Origin: JAEZHK01 sp040768845
GTDB taxonomy: Bacteria > Bacillota > Clostridia > Christensenellales > Aristaeellaceae
NCBI GenBank assembly: GCA_040768845.1
Contig: JAXGME010000004.1
Span: forward strand, 261,566-325,565
DNA length: 64,000 bases
Reading direction: 5' to 3'
Shown here: positions 1-7,838 of the stretch, one piece after another
Layout: each line of letters starts with the position of its first letter
Numbering within the stretch: position 1 is the stretch's first letter
Notes under the pieces: generated by a model
The model's database searches: none
Seen by the model: only the letters and a program-made list of their open reading frames with translations
Told to the model about the DNA's origin: nothing
Position numbers and translations under genes: made by a program

Positions 1-141
1 CACGGATGCCGCGAAATACCGGAGAAATCCCAGCGGAAACGCCGTGAAGTGCTGGAGCGAAAGCCTCGTCAGCACGAAGGCCATCGACCAAAAGAGGATT
101 GTCGCCATAGCCCAGGGGTGATGGCTGTCCATGAACCGCAT
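1..141 (-). CDS. DMT/EamA-family transporter, N-terminal fragment
   Basis: Partial gene: the first 47 codons read leftward from an ATG at 141 and run off the window edge. The peptide begins MRFMDSHHPWAMATILFWSM and continues with a hydrophobic helix and an LTRLSLQHFTAFPLGFLR segment. This is the typical first-helix pattern of EamA-type drug/metabolite transporters, in which a Trp-Ser pair sits in TM1 and an aromatic-rich turn leads to TM2. An in-frame ATG at 132 is an alternative start; upstream purines give only a weak ribosome binding site. The gene is divergent from the GntR operon and has its own promoter candidate at 188-216. The substrate cannot be guessed from this fragment. Confidence 0.65.
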   Translation of the reverse strand, partial: MRFMDSHHPWAMATILFWSMAFVLTRLSLQHFTAFPLGFLRYFAASV

Positions 142-187
142 GCGCTCATCCGCTTTCGCGCCCGGCGCGCCGGGCGGTTTTCCATTT

Positions 188-216
188 ATTATAGCGTCAC
201 TTTTGAAGAATGGCAA
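188..216 (-). promoter_or_regulatory. SigA-type promoter of the DMT transporter gene
   Basis: On the minus strand TTGCCA (216-211) is separated by 17 bp from a perfect TATAAT (193-188). It lies about 47 bp upstream of the transporter start and is back to back with the gntR promoter. Confidence 0.65.
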
Positions 217-267
217 GAAAATGCGCGGGCCGCCCTCCGGGCGCACGTAAAGATTGCGCACAAGGGC

Positions 268-309
268 TTGACAGGCCGGTCATACTGTATATAATGTATA
301 TTGACAGTA
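268..309 (+). promoter_or_regulatory. SigA promoter and probable GntR operator
   Basis: TTGACA (268-273) and TATAAT (290-295) are spaced by 16 bp, giving a start of transcription near 302. A perfect 6-bp inverted repeat, TACTGT (283-288) and ACAGTA (304-309) with a 15-bp spacer, brackets the -10 box and the transcription start. That is where an autorepressor of the YtrA type would bind. The promoter is seen directly; operator function is inferred. Confidence 0.7.
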
Positions 310-333
310 AGCGCGCAAAGGGAGGCGGAACCG

Positions 334-714
334 CTGAACATCATCCTGTCCAACACGTCGGACCTGCCCATCTATCAGCAGATTGTCGATCAGATGCGCG
401 GGGCGATCTTGCGCGGGGAATTGACGGAGGGGGCGCTCCTGCCCTCGATCCGGGCGCTGGCCAGGGATCTTCGCATCAGCGTCATCACCACCGCCCGCGC
501 CTATGACGAACTGGAGCGCGAAGGCTACATCGCCAGCGTCGCGGGGAAGGGCTCCTTTGTCGCGCCCAGAAGCAAGGAACTTCTGCACGAATCGCGCCTG
601 GGCATGGTGGAGGAAAAGCTGGCGGAGGCGGTGCGCATGGCCGTGGCGCTGGACATCGGACGGCAGGAGGTCGAGCGCCTCATGGATCTGATCTATAAGG
701 AGGATGTCAAGTGA
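334..714 (+). CDS. GntR-family regulator, YtrA subfamily
   Basis: Short (126 aa) GntR regulator with an N-terminal winged helix (about residues 10-80, containing LPIYQQI, PSIRALARDL and TTARAYDELEREG) and only a short helical tail. This is the YtrA architecture, which usually controls an adjacent ABC transporter; here an ATPase and a permease follow, with the next start overlapping this stop. The start is unusual. The in-frame TTG at 301 lies at the predicted transcription start, whereas a good GGGAGG (319-324) sits about 9 bp before a CTG at 334. From there the protein opens NIILSNTSDLPIYQQI, which is the normal YtrA N-terminus. I therefore call a rare CTG start. The ligand is unknown; YtrA-type regulators are often linked to cell-envelope stress. 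Confidence 0.85.
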   Translation: MNIILSNTSDLPIYQQIVDQMRGAILRGELTEGALLPSIRALARDLRISVITTARAYDELEREGYIASVAGKGSFVAPRSKELLHESRLGMVEEKLAEAVRMAVALDIGRQEVERLMDLIYKEDVK

Positions 715-1586
715 CGTCGCTGGAAATCCGGAACATTCATAAGCGCTATGGTGGCTTCGAGCTGAAAAACCTCAGCCTCAGCCTGGAGGAAGGGCAGATC
801 ATGGGGTTTATCGGGCCCAACGGCGCGGGAAAAACCACGACCATCAAGGCGGTGCTGAACCAGATTCATCTGGACAGCGGGGAGATCCGTCTCTGGGGAA
901 AGGACCACATCCGGTGCGAAACGGAGCTGAAAAACCGGATCGGCGTGGTGCAGGACGAGGGGCACTTCTACGGCCATCTGAGCATCGCGCGCATGAAAAA
1001 CCTGATCGCGCCCTTTTACAAAACCTGGGACGAGGGCGAGTACAGGCGCTTTATCGCCCTGTTCCGCCTGGAAGAGGAGAAGAAGATCTCCGAGCTCTCC
1101 AAGGGCATGAGGATGAAATTGGCCATCGCGCTGGCCCTCTCCCACGGGGCGGATCTCCTGATTATGGACGAGCCGACCTCCGGCCTGGACCCGCTGGTGC
1201 GGGAGGAACTGCTCGATCTGCTCCGGCACGTGATCGAAGACGAGCGCAAATCGGTCTTTTTTTCCACCCACATCACCTCCGATCTGGACAAGGTGGCCGA
1301 CCGGATCGCGCTCCTCAACGAGGGGCGGCTGCTCTTTGACCGGCCGAAGGACGAACTGCTGGACGATCACGCCATCGTCAAGGGGCCGCAGTCGCTTTTG
1401 ACGGAGGCGGCGCGCGCGCTGTTTGTGGGCGTGCGGGAGGGAGCGTACGGCTTTGAGGCGCTGACGGCAGACCGCGCCGCCGCGAGGAGGCTATTGGGCG
1501 AAGGGGCGGTCTTCGAGCGGCCGACGGTCGAGGATCTGATGCTTCACTATGTCAGGAGGGAAGAGGGACATGTTCTGGCTGATTAA
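711..1586 (+). CDS. ABC transporter ATP-binding protein, YtrB/CcmA-like
   Basis: Cytoplasmic ATPase subunit (291 aa) of an ABC-2 type exporter. Visible motifs are Walker A GPNGAGKT near residue 37, signature LSKGMRMK, Walker B LLIMDEPTSGLD and the switch His in STH. A C-terminal tail of about 80 residues follows the ATPase domain, as in exporter ATPases paired with small ABC-2 permeases. The GTG start at 711 overlaps the gntR stop (GTGA), indicating translational coupling. It partners with the permease at 1570. The export substrate is unknown; by analogy with YtrA-controlled operons, drug or peptide export or a membrane-stress role is possible. Confidence 0.9.
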   Translation: MTSLEIRNIHKRYGGFELKNLSLSLEEGQIMGFIGPNGAGKTTTIKAVLNQIHLDSGEIRLWGKDHIRCETELKNRIGVVQDEGHFYGHLSIARMKNLIAPFYKTWDEGEYRRFIALFRLEEEKKISELSKGMRMKLAIALALSHGADLLIMDEPTSGLDPLVREELLDLLRHVIEDERKSVFFSTHITSDLDKVADRIALLNEGRLLFDRPKDELLDDHAIVKGPQSLLTEAARALFVGVREGAYGFEALTADRAAARRLLGEGAVFERPTVEDLMLHYVRREEGHVLAD

Positions 1587-2193
1587 AAAGGAGCTTACCG
1601 CCAACAGCAGGTATCTGCTTATCGGCTTTGCGATCTTCGTGGCGTATGCCTTCATCTTTTCGGTCAACGGCGCGGGCCTATTCATGCTGTGCCTGACCAT
1701 CGGTGTCTACTCACTCTTTTCCACCAATCTGGTGGTGGACGAGCGGTACAAAATCGATCTTCTGATGACGACGCTGCCCATCCGCCGGCGCGATATGGTG
1801 CTGGGCAAGCACCTGCTCTTGCTGGTGCTCTTTGTGGCCAGCGTCGCGCTGTACCTGGTGCTCTTTGCCGCGACGCGGGCCGCGGGGCTCGAGCGGATTC
1901 CGCCGCTCACGTTTTCCGCGGCGGCGATGGGGCTGTTCGCCTCCAGCGTCTACACCGGCGTCACGCTGCCGCTGGCCTACCGGTTTGGCGCCCAATCCAC
2001 CCGGTACGTGGCGCTGGCGCTCTTCATTCTGGTGTTCGCACTGAGCGGCATGGTTCCCGAGGGAGCGCTGAACGCCGCGCGGGCCGGGCTGACGGAAGGG
2101 CAGATCGGCGCCGGGTTTCTCGCGGGCGCGCTGGCCGTAAACGCCGCGTCGTTTTTTGCCGCAAACGCGGTGTTTGCCAGGAAGGACCTGTGA
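1570..2193 (+). CDS. ABC-2 type permease, small exporter subunit
   Basis: Integral membrane protein of 207 aa with about six hydrophobic segments, beginning MFWLIKKELTANSRYLLIG, an ABC-2 permease opening in which a short amphipathic KKEL region precedes TM1. A longer reading from ATG 1549 is possible, but AGGAGGGA at 1554-1561 is ideally placed for ATG 1570, so I chose that. The gene overlaps the end of the ATPase gene by 17 bp and completes the gntR-ATPase-permease operon. No clear terminator follows before the pyrR promoter. Substrate unknown. Confidence 0.85.
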   Translation: MFWLIKKELTANSRYLLIGFAIFVAYAFIFSVNGAGLFMLCLTIGVYSLFSTNLVVDERYKIDLLMTTLPIRRRDMVLGKHLLLLVLFVASVALYLVLFAATRAAGLERIPPLTFSAAAMGLFASSVYTGVTLPLAYRFGAQSTRYVALALFILVFALSGMVPEGALNAARAGLTEGQIGAGFLAGALAVNAASFFAANAVFARKDL

Positions 2194-2286
2194 GGCGCGG
2201 GTACCACATCCGGTGGCCGAACCTGAAGAAAGCACAAGATGTGCTGGCAACTTGCATAATTGTGACACAAATGTAACAAAAATCGA

Positions 2287-2315
2287 TTGCCAATGGGGCG
2301 CGCGCGTGCTATAAT
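2287..2315 (+). promoter_or_regulatory. SigA promoter of the pyrR-uraA operon
   Basis: TTGCCA (2287-2292), 17-bp spacer, TATAAT (2310-2315). The predicted transcript starts near 2322, just upstream of the attenuator hairpins. Confidence 0.8.
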
Positions 2316-2328
2316 CTCCCGGAACGGG

Positions 2329-2430
2329 CTCTTTAAGGGCGGCACATTGATGCCGACAAGAGGCTCACAGGCCGGGCGTATGCCCGCGCGTGCCGATCTT
2401 GTCTGCCGCCATGCGCGCAGGCATTTTTTT
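2329..2430 (+). promoter_or_regulatory. PyrR-dependent pyrimidine attenuator
   Basis: Three mutually exclusive structures can be read. (1) A PyrR-binding anti-antiterminator: lower stem CTCTT (2329-2333)/AAGAG (2358-2362), purine-rich internal loop, upper stem CGGCA (2340-2344)/TGCCG (2351-2355), hexaloop CATTGA. (2) An antiterminator: GGCGGCA (2338-2344) with TGCCGCC (2404-2410), plus GACAAGA (2355-2361) with TCTTGTC (2397-2403). (3) A terminator: GCCCGCGCG (2382-2390) with 2414-2422 and one mismatch, followed by seven T. PyrR bound to UMP/UTP would stabilise (1), block (2) and allow (3). The loop differs from the classical CNGNGA at one position. Confidence 0.82.
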
Positions 2431-2444
2431 GTGGGGTGATGTTC

Positions 2445-2981
2445 ATGCGCTTTAAAGCCTGCCTTGCGGACGCGCAGAAGATCGACCGCGCGCTGATGCG
2501 CCTGGCGCACCAGTTGCTGGACAAAAACGACGGCGCGGACATGTGTCTGGTGGGCATTCGCACCCGGGGCGTGCCGCTGTCCCGGCGCCTCGCGGCCAAC
2601 CTCATGGCGCTGAGCGGGCGGGCGGTGGACGTGGGCGCGCTGGACATCACGCTCTACCGGGACGACCTTTCCGAGATCGGCGATTCCGCGCGCCTGAACG
2701 GCACCGACGTGCCCTTTCCCGTGGCAAGGCGCCGCGTGGTGCTGGTGGACGACGTGATCTTTACCGGCCGCACCGCCCGCGCCGCGATGGACGCCGTGGT
2801 GCAGCTGGGGCGCCCCGCCTCGATCCAGCTTCTGGTGCTGGTGGACCGGGGCCACCGGGAACTGCCCATCCGCGCGGATTTTGTGGGCTTCAACGTGCCG
2901 ACCACCCGGGCGGAACTCGTGCGGGTCCGCCTCGCGGAGACGGATGGCGGCGACGAGATACAGCTGCTGGAGCGGCCCTGA
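2445..2981 (+). CDS. pyrR: PyrR: pyrimidine operon attenuator / uracil phosphoribosyltransferase
   Basis: 178-aa type I phosphoribosyltransferase that binds pyr mRNA and may also convert uracil plus PRPP to UMP. The PRPP loop is clear as VVLVDDVIFTGRTARAAMD near residues 97-115. GIRTRGVPLSRRLA near residue 40 and the C-terminal NVPTTRAELVRV region also match PyrR. The start at ATG 2445 is preferred because GGGGTGA ends 5 bp upstream; ATG 2439 and GTG 2436 are in frame but too close. It is the first gene after the attenuator and is followed by the uracil permease, so it likely autoregulates. No other pyr biosynthesis genes are in the window. Confidence 0.95.
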   Translation: MRFKACLADAQKIDRALMRLAHQLLDKNDGADMCLVGIRTRGVPLSRRLAANLMALSGRAVDVGALDITLYRDDLSEIGDSARLNGTDVPFPVARRRVVLVDDVIFTGRTARAAMDAVVQLGRPASIQLLVLVDRGHRELPIRADFVGFNVPTTRAELVRVRLAETDGGDEIQLLERP

Positions 2982-3033
2982 AGACGCCGAAAACGCCAGC
3001 GACGGCGTTTCGTATAGGAGGAGGAGTATTTCC

Positions 3034-4413
3034 ATGGTAAACCAGAATCAGGCCATCGGTTATCTGCCGGATGAGCGGCCGCCGGTCTGGAAGCTGCTGC
3101 TCTACGCGCTGCAGCAGGTGGTGGTCATGTTCCCGGCGACGATCACCGTGGCGCTTCTGACCGGCTTCCACGTATCCACCACGATCTTCGCCAGCGGCCT
3201 TGCCACGATCTGCTTCATTCTGATTACCGGACGCCAGATTCCCCTCTACTATGGTTCCAGTTTCTCGTACCTGTCGGCGATTCTGGCGCTGATGGCGCAG
3301 GATCAGATCGCGGCACTGACGCTGAACGAGCGGATCGCCACCGCCCAGTTCGGCATCGTGATGTCGGGCTTCGTGTCCATTGCCGCGGGCCTTCTGGTTA
3401 AGGCCTCCGGCAAGAACGTGATTGACAAGATCCTGCCCGCCTCCGTTACCGGCCCCATCGCCATGGTGATCGGCCTGACGCTGGCCGGCAACGCGCTGGG
3501 CGACGCCGCCAGCTTCGGCCCCAACGCGATCCCCCTGGGGCTCGAGGCCACCGCGGCCAACATGGCTTGGGTGATCTCCCTGGTCACGCTTTTGTGCACG
3601 GTGCTGTTCTCCCGTTATCTCAGGGGCTTTTTGAGCCAGCTGCCGCTTTTGCTGGGCCCGGCCGTGGGCTGCATCGTGGCCGCCGTCATCGGGCAGGCCA
3701 CGGGGCTGGACTTCTTCCGCCACCTCTCGCCGGAAGCCACCGGAAGCGGGCTGTTCGCGCTGCCCATCTTTACGCTGCCCAAGCCGTCCATGGCGGCGCT
3801 CTGGGCGATCATGCCCATCGCCATCGCGACGATTCCGGAATCCACGGCCCATGTGTTCCAGCTGGACATCTACGTCAATGACCTGGCCCGCAAAAAGCGC
3901 TTCGGCAAGATCTACAACATTGCGGACAAGCTGGGCCTCAACCTGATCGGCGACGGCATCGGCGACATGGTGGCCGGCTTCATCGGCGGCCCCGCCGGCA
4001 CCAACTACGGCGAAAACATCTCCGCCATGGCCATCACCAAGGTGTTCTCCACGTCGGTGCTCATCGGGGCGGCGGTCATCGCCATGGTCATCTCCTGCTT
4101 TACCCCGCTGATCGACGCCATCTACGCCATTCCCACCCCGGTCATCGGCGGCCTGGAAATCTACCTCTTTGGCGCCATCGCGGCCCAGGGCATCGCGATT
4201 ATGATCGAAAAGAAGACCGACATGTTCTCCTCCAAGAACATCGCCGTCATCGCCTGCATCATGGTCATTGCCCTCGGCGGCCAGTACCAGTTTGGCGGCA
4301 CGATTCCCTTCTTCGGCGTGAACGTGCCCTGCATCGCGGGCGCGGCGATCTTCGGCATTGCGCTCAACGGGATTCTCTCCATCGGCGAAAAGCGTCAGGC
4401 TCAGTCCCAGTAG
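3034..4413 (+). CDS. uraA: Uracil permease, NCS2 (UraA/PyrP) family
   Basis: 459-aa multi-pass (about 12-14 TM) nucleobase:cation symporter importing uracil. The start MVNQNQAIGYLPDERPP follows a strong AGGAGGAGG. NCS2 signatures include PLYYGSSFSYLSA early and GGPAGTNYGENISAMAITKV with the conserved Glu/Asn near residue 325; the C-terminal region ALGGQYQFGGT also fits UraA. It sits 52 bp downstream of pyrR in the same attenuated operon, with a small 7-bp hairpin (2991-2997/3004-3010) between them. The TAG stop codon lies exactly at the edge of the repeat element beginning at 4411, so element insertion may have supplied the stop and trimmed the C-terminus. Confidence 0.93.
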   Translation: MVNQNQAIGYLPDERPPVWKLLLYALQQVVVMFPATITVALLTGFHVSTTIFASGLATICFILITGRQIPLYYGSSFSYLSAILALMAQDQIAALTLNERIATAQFGIVMSGFVSIAAGLLVKASGKNVIDKILPASVTGPIAMVIGLTLAGNALGDAASFGPNAIPLGLEATAANMAWVISLVTLLCTVLFSRYLRGFLSQLPLLLGPAVGCIVAAVIGQATGLDFFRHLSPEATGSGLFALPIFTLPKPSMAALWAIMPIAIATIPESTAHVFQLDIYVNDLARKKRFGKIYNIADKLGLNLIGDGIGDMVAGFIGGPAGTNYGENISAMAITKVFSTSVLIGAAVIAMVISCFTPLIDAIYAIPTPVIGGLEIYLFGAIAAQGIAIMIEKKTDMFSSKNIAVIACIMVIALGGQYQFGGTIPFFGVNVPCIAGAAIFGIALNGILSIGEKRQAQSQ

Positions 4414-4572
4414 TCCGCGAAGCCTGATTCCCGCGCTATGGCTGGATCTTTTCCTGTCCGGCTGTGTCGCTCTCCGCTTGACCTAGCGCTGCTACGCCTG
4501 CGCTCCGGCTCCGTGCCGGGCAGGAAAATCTCTGCGCTCTGTCATCGGTTCTTAGACTTCGTGGTCTGCTAG
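4411..4572 (-). repeat. Interspersed MITE-like repeat, copy 1
   Basis: This 162-bp segment is present again in opposite orientation at 46802-46963, with about 15 mismatches by eye and no gaps. Its ends form imperfect terminal inverted repeats, best seen in copy 2 as AGTCTGCGAAG and CTTCGCGGACT. Internally it has a CCGGC-ACGGA-GCCGG hairpin. It has no plausible open reading frame of its own. It starts at the stop codon of uraA and lies just before that operon's terminator. The length, terminal repeats and intergenic position suggest a non-autonomous mobile element, but no transposase is seen. Confidence 0.75.
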
Positions 4573-4586
4573 CGCGAACGCCCCCG

Positions 4587-4618
4587 CGCGTCCCGCACCG
4601 TTGCGGGGCGCGTTTTTT
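4587..4618 (+). terminator. Rho-independent terminator of pyrR-uraA
   Basis: Perfectly matched 11-bp GC-rich stem apart from one G-T pair (4587-4597 with 4602-4612), four-base loop, then six T. Confidence 0.85.
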
Positions 4619-4708
4619 GTCGCGCTTTGCGAACCGGCACCTGTGGGCGCGCATACGCTGAAAATGAAGGCACATGCGCCCATCTGGGACGAGCGAGCGT
4701 GAAAGAGC

Positions 4709-5230
4709 ATGGAATACCGATACGCCCGGCTGGATGCCGGTTTTGTCGACGAGATTCTGGCGCTGCAGCAGCGGTGCTGGGAATACGACGGGGGAATCTT
4801 CATTCTGAGCAGCCGCGCGCTGATCGAGCGCGCCTTTCAATTTGACAACTACGCCTTCGGCGCCTTTGACGGCGGCGCGCTGGTGGGGTTTATCACCTTT
4901 TCCGTGCCCGGAAGGCGGGCAAGGATGAACCTGGGCAGGCACTTCGGCTTTTCCGACGAAGCGCTGGACCGCGTGGCCCACGCGGGCGTCATGGTGATCG
5001 ATCCGACCCGCCGCCGGCGCGGCATCGGCAGCGAACTGTTCCGCCTGGCAATGGAGGCGCTGCCCGAGCGGGTCGAATATGTGATGACCACCACCCGGGC
5101 GGAGAACGCGCTGGCGCGCAGGCTGCTGGAGAAGAAGGGGATGCGGCTTGCCATGGCCGCTGCAATCAACGGGCGGGCGCGCCTGATTTACGCGATGAAA
5201 AAAGAAGCGGGCGCCTGGCCCGGCGCATAG
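4709..5230 (+). CDS. GNAT-family N-acetyltransferase
   Basis: 173-aa cytoplasmic acetyltransferase of unknown substrate. The acetyl-CoA binding motif A is visible as VMVIDPTRRRRGIGSELFRLAM (the R-x-x-G-I-G pyrophosphate loop, about residues 93-113), followed by a motif B region ENALARRLLEKKGM. The N-terminal half has the usual mixed alpha/beta acceptor region with a GFITFSV strand. The start ATG 4709 has only a weak purine-rich upstream sequence. It stands alone between the uraA terminator and the M15 peptidase gene. It could act on an amino sugar, a protein N-terminus or a small amine. Confidence 0.85.
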   Translation: MEYRYARLDAGFVDEILALQQRCWEYDGGIFILSSRALIERAFQFDNYAFGAFDGGALVGFITFSVPGRRARMNLGRHFGFSDEALDRVAHAGVMVIDPTRRRRGIGSELFRLAMEALPERVEYVMTTTRAENALARRLLEKKGMRLAMAAAINGRARLIYAMKKEAGAWPGA

Positions 5231-5283
5231 CCGGCCAGGCGCGGGGAAAAGCTGAAAAGAGAAAGCGGAGCGGGAGGGCGCGC

Positions 5284-6468
5284 ATGGGCGGCGGACGGTG
5301 GACGGCGATCATACTCGCGGCGCTTTTTGCGGCGCTGGCCCTGGCGGCACTGGTCCGCGGTGCCTGGCTTCCGCCCGCGCCCGGGCCGTCGCCCGCGCCG
5401 ACGGCCGCGCCCGAACCCTCGCCCGGGCCATCGGCCGCGCCCACGGCGACCCCCGCCGCCACCTCCGGCGATGCGCCGCGCCCCCTCGCGGCCGATGGCT
5501 TTGAATTGCCCGTCAACGGGGCGTCCGGCTATGCCGCCGCGCCCCTTTATCTGCGGGAAAAGCCAGAGGCCGGATCGAGGGCCGTGGCACATCTCGCGGC
5601 GGGCGCGGCGTTTACCGTCATTGGCACTTCGGACGGCTGGATCCGCGCCCGGACGGAGACCGCCGAAGGCTGGGCGGACGAACGGTACTGCCTCGTCAAT
5701 CTGCCGGATGTCGCGCCCTCCGTGGTCTACGACGCAACCAACGCCTACGCCTCCGTGGTCCGCTCCTCCGGGGTGGCGCTGCCCGGCATCACCGGAAAGG
5801 CGCTCTATCCCGGCAAGCGGGAAAACCTCCGCCTGGGCGAGGCGCAGTTCATCATGCCGGTATTGTACTCGATGGCAAAAAAGGTATGCGCCGCGCAGAA
5901 GATGGCGCTTGAAAACGGCGAAACCCTGGTACTCTGCGAGGCGTACCGGCCCTACGATGTGCAGATGACCATCGTGCGGGCGCTGAAAGGTTTGGCGGAG
6001 GACAACCCGGCGGTGATGAAGGGCATCTCCTCCGCGCCCTGGCATCTTTCGTGGTTTGCGTCCACGCGGCTCTCCAACCACCAGCGGGGCGGGGCCATCG
6101 ACGTAAGCCTGGCCAAGGCGGTCCGCACCGTCCAGGCGGCGTCCGGAGGTTATGGCTACACCCGGGTGACAAAAATTGAGCCCTATGAAATGCCCACGCC
6201 CATTCAGGAGCTGAGCCAGGCCTCCGCCGCGTTTTCCCAGCCCGTCAGCTCGGGGAGCCGCACCGCCTGGCGGAAGGCAGAGCCCGCGCCCGCGATGAAC
6301 GAAGCCGCCCTCAGGCTGCAGCGCTATTGCACAGAGGCCGGCTTGACGCCGCTGGCCTCGGAGTGGTGGCACTTCAACGATCTGGACGCGCTGGAGGCGG
6401 CCGGCGATAACCCCGGCGCCGGGCGCTTTACGTTGTCGGAGTGCGTGAGCGCGCCGCCGGGGGCGTGA
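5284..6468 (+). CDS. Secreted M15-family D,D-dipeptidase/carboxypeptidase with SH3 domain
   Basis: 394-aa exported cell-wall enzyme. A signal anchor (residues 8-27, IILAALFAALALAALV) is followed by a Pro/Ala/Thr/Ser-rich linker (about 30-65). Then comes a bacterial SH3 domain (about 80-135, containing LYLREKPEAGS and GWIRART) and a zinc peptidase domain. M15 zinc ligands appear as SNHQRGGAIDV (S-x-H-x-x-G-x-A-x-D) and EWWHF (E-x-x-H), with a CEAYRPYDVQ segment before them, as in VanX/DdpX-type D-Ala-D-Ala dipeptidases. It probably trims peptidoglycan stem peptides or recycles D-Ala-D-Ala outside the membrane. The start follows GGGAGG. No vancomycin-resistance genes are adjacent, so a housekeeping role is more likely than resistance. 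Confidence 0.88.
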   Translation: MGGGRWTAIILAALFAALALAALVRGAWLPPAPGPSPAPTAAPEPSPGPSAAPTATPAATSGDAPRPLAADGFELPVNGASGYAAAPLYLREKPEAGSRAVAHLAAGAAFTVIGTSDGWIRARTETAEGWADERYCLVNLPDVAPSVVYDATNAYASVVRSSGVALPGITGKALYPGKRENLRLGEAQFIMPVLYSMAKKVCAAQKMALENGETLVLCEAYRPYDVQMTIVRALKGLAEDNPAVMKGISSAPWHLSWFASTRLSNHQRGGAIDVSLAKAVRTVQAASGGYGYTRVTKIEPYEMPTPIQELSQASAAFSQPVSSGSRTAWRKAEPAPAMNEAALRLQRYCTEAGLTPLASEWWHFNDLDALEAAGDNPGAGRFTLSECVSAPPGA

Positions 6469-6481
6469 AAGGGGCGCCCGT

Positions 6482-7816
6482 TCAGCCGTAGAAATCGGTC
6501 ACGGTTTCCCGCGCCACGCGGCTCCAGGCGTGGAGCCGTTCGGGCTTAAAGCGCAGTGTGGAGATGTCCTTCATCACCAGCTCAATGGCGCAGCCCTCTG
6601 TGGCCCTCAGGATGTCGAGAATGGCCCTCCGGGCTTCGTCCTCGTCGAAGGAGTCCCCGGCGAACACGGCGGGGGAGGGCTTGCAGCTCATCACGTACTT
6701 TCCGCGGCAGCGCTCCGCCGCCGCCGAAAAGTTGTTCCACGGGCTCATGGACACCTTTCGCAGGTTGGGGATCCTGTCCATCAAATCCATCTTGCCCCAG
6801 AGGGGCTCGCAGCAGCCGTAGTAGGTGAGGCCGAACTGCTTCAGCCATTCCATTTCGTACTGGAGCGAGAACTGCCAGTGCATGGCCGGGCTCACGGAGG
6901 AAAAGATCTGGGCGTTGCCGCAGCCCCACATCTGATCGGTGGGGCAGGCGACGGGGTGAACCGCCTGGGGGCTCAGGGCGGAGACCAGGCCGTAGCCGCC
7001 GGAGCCCACCCGCACGGGGGCGTTGTTGCTGGCCCAGATGCCCATCTTCCGGTACTTTTCCATGCGCTTCATGGCCATGGATACGTAGCGCCGCACCACC
7101 GCCTCGACGAAGTCCGGCTCATCGTAAAGGTTGACAAAGGTCTGATCGACGCCCATCACGCGGATCAGGTAGTCCCAGGGCGTGAACCACAGCCCCCGGG
7201 CGCCCACGGTGACCACCGGAAGGATGCCGGAGAAGACCTCGCTCAGCAGCTCGCCGTACTGGGCGGTTCGCTCCCGGTCCACCGCCACCTCCGGTTCGCG
7301 GATCTTTTCCAGATCGTCCATGGTGGAGATCAGCACGTGGAAGTGGCGGGACACGACTTCCGGGTTGAACCGGGTGGCGCGGACATCCACCACCTCGTCA
7401 ATGCCAAAGCCGCTGTCGTATGTCACCAGCGGATTTTCGATGAAGGGTTCCACGATCTGATCACAGAGCGCGTGATCCGCGACGTAGAGCTCCTTGGTCA
7501 GGAAGTCCTCCAGTTCCCGCGCGAAGGGATGGACGCACCGGAGCGCCAGGGCGGGATCATCGATCTCCGTCCAGCAGATCTCGTCCACAAAGATGGGGGG
7601 ACGGATCATTTGAAGGTCGTTGGCGGCGCGCCATATCTTCCGGCGCTCTTCCATGACCGGCTGCGCGGCATGCGCCATCTTGCGCCGGCCCAGCGCGCGC
7701 AGGCGTTCGACATCGCTCCGGGGCAGCGCGAGAAAGGACGTGGGCAGGCGGCCGGGGGCCGGCCCGTCCGGGGAATCCAGGCCAAACCGGTCCCGAAGGT
7801 TCAGGTAGCGGCTCAT
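6482..7816 (-). CDS. UroD-fold protein (uroporphyrinogen decarboxylase-like), Cys-Cys type
   Basis: 444-aa member of the uroporphyrinogen decarboxylase/methyltransferase superfamily, not a genuine haem-synthesis HemE: no haem genes are nearby and the N-terminal active-site region of HemE is missing. The barrel contains TYYGCCEPLWGKMDLM and later YVMSCKPSPAVFA. The place where corrinoid methyltransferases have H-x-C reads Y-G-C-C. It is 22 bp downstream of a second UroD-family gene and on the same strand as the YesM/YesN pair, opposite a sugar ABC operon. A role in modifying an imported sugar or in methyl transfer is possible; the reaction is unknown. Start supported by AAAGGAGG. Confidence 0.75.
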   Translation of the reverse strand: MSRYLNLRDRFGLDSPDGPAPGRLPTSFLALPRSDVERLRALGRRKMAHAAQPVMEERRKIWRAANDLQMIRPPIFVDEICWTEIDDPALALRCVHPFARELEDFLTKELYVADHALCDQIVEPFIENPLVTYDSGFGIDEVVDVRATRFNPEVVSRHFHVLISTMDDLEKIREPEVAVDRERTAQYGELLSEVFSGILPVVTVGARGLWFTPWDYLIRVMGVDQTFVNLYDEPDFVEAVVRRYVSMAMKRMEKYRKMGIWASNNAPVRVGSGGYGLVSALSPQAVHPVACPTDQMWGCGNAQIFSSVSPAMHWQFSLQYEMEWLKQFGLTYYGCCEPLWGKMDLMDRIPNLRKVSMSPWNNFSAAAERCRGKYVMSCKPSPAVFAGDSFDEDEARRAILDILRATEGCAIELVMKDISTLRFKPERLHAWSRVARETVTDFYG

Positions 7817-7838
7817 GGGGGGCCCTCCTTTGGGCGCG

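Noticed and set aside
49..294. 81-codon plus-strand frame at the window start
   Set aside because: It lies antisense to the DMT transporter fragment and over both divergent promoters, with no ribosome binding site.
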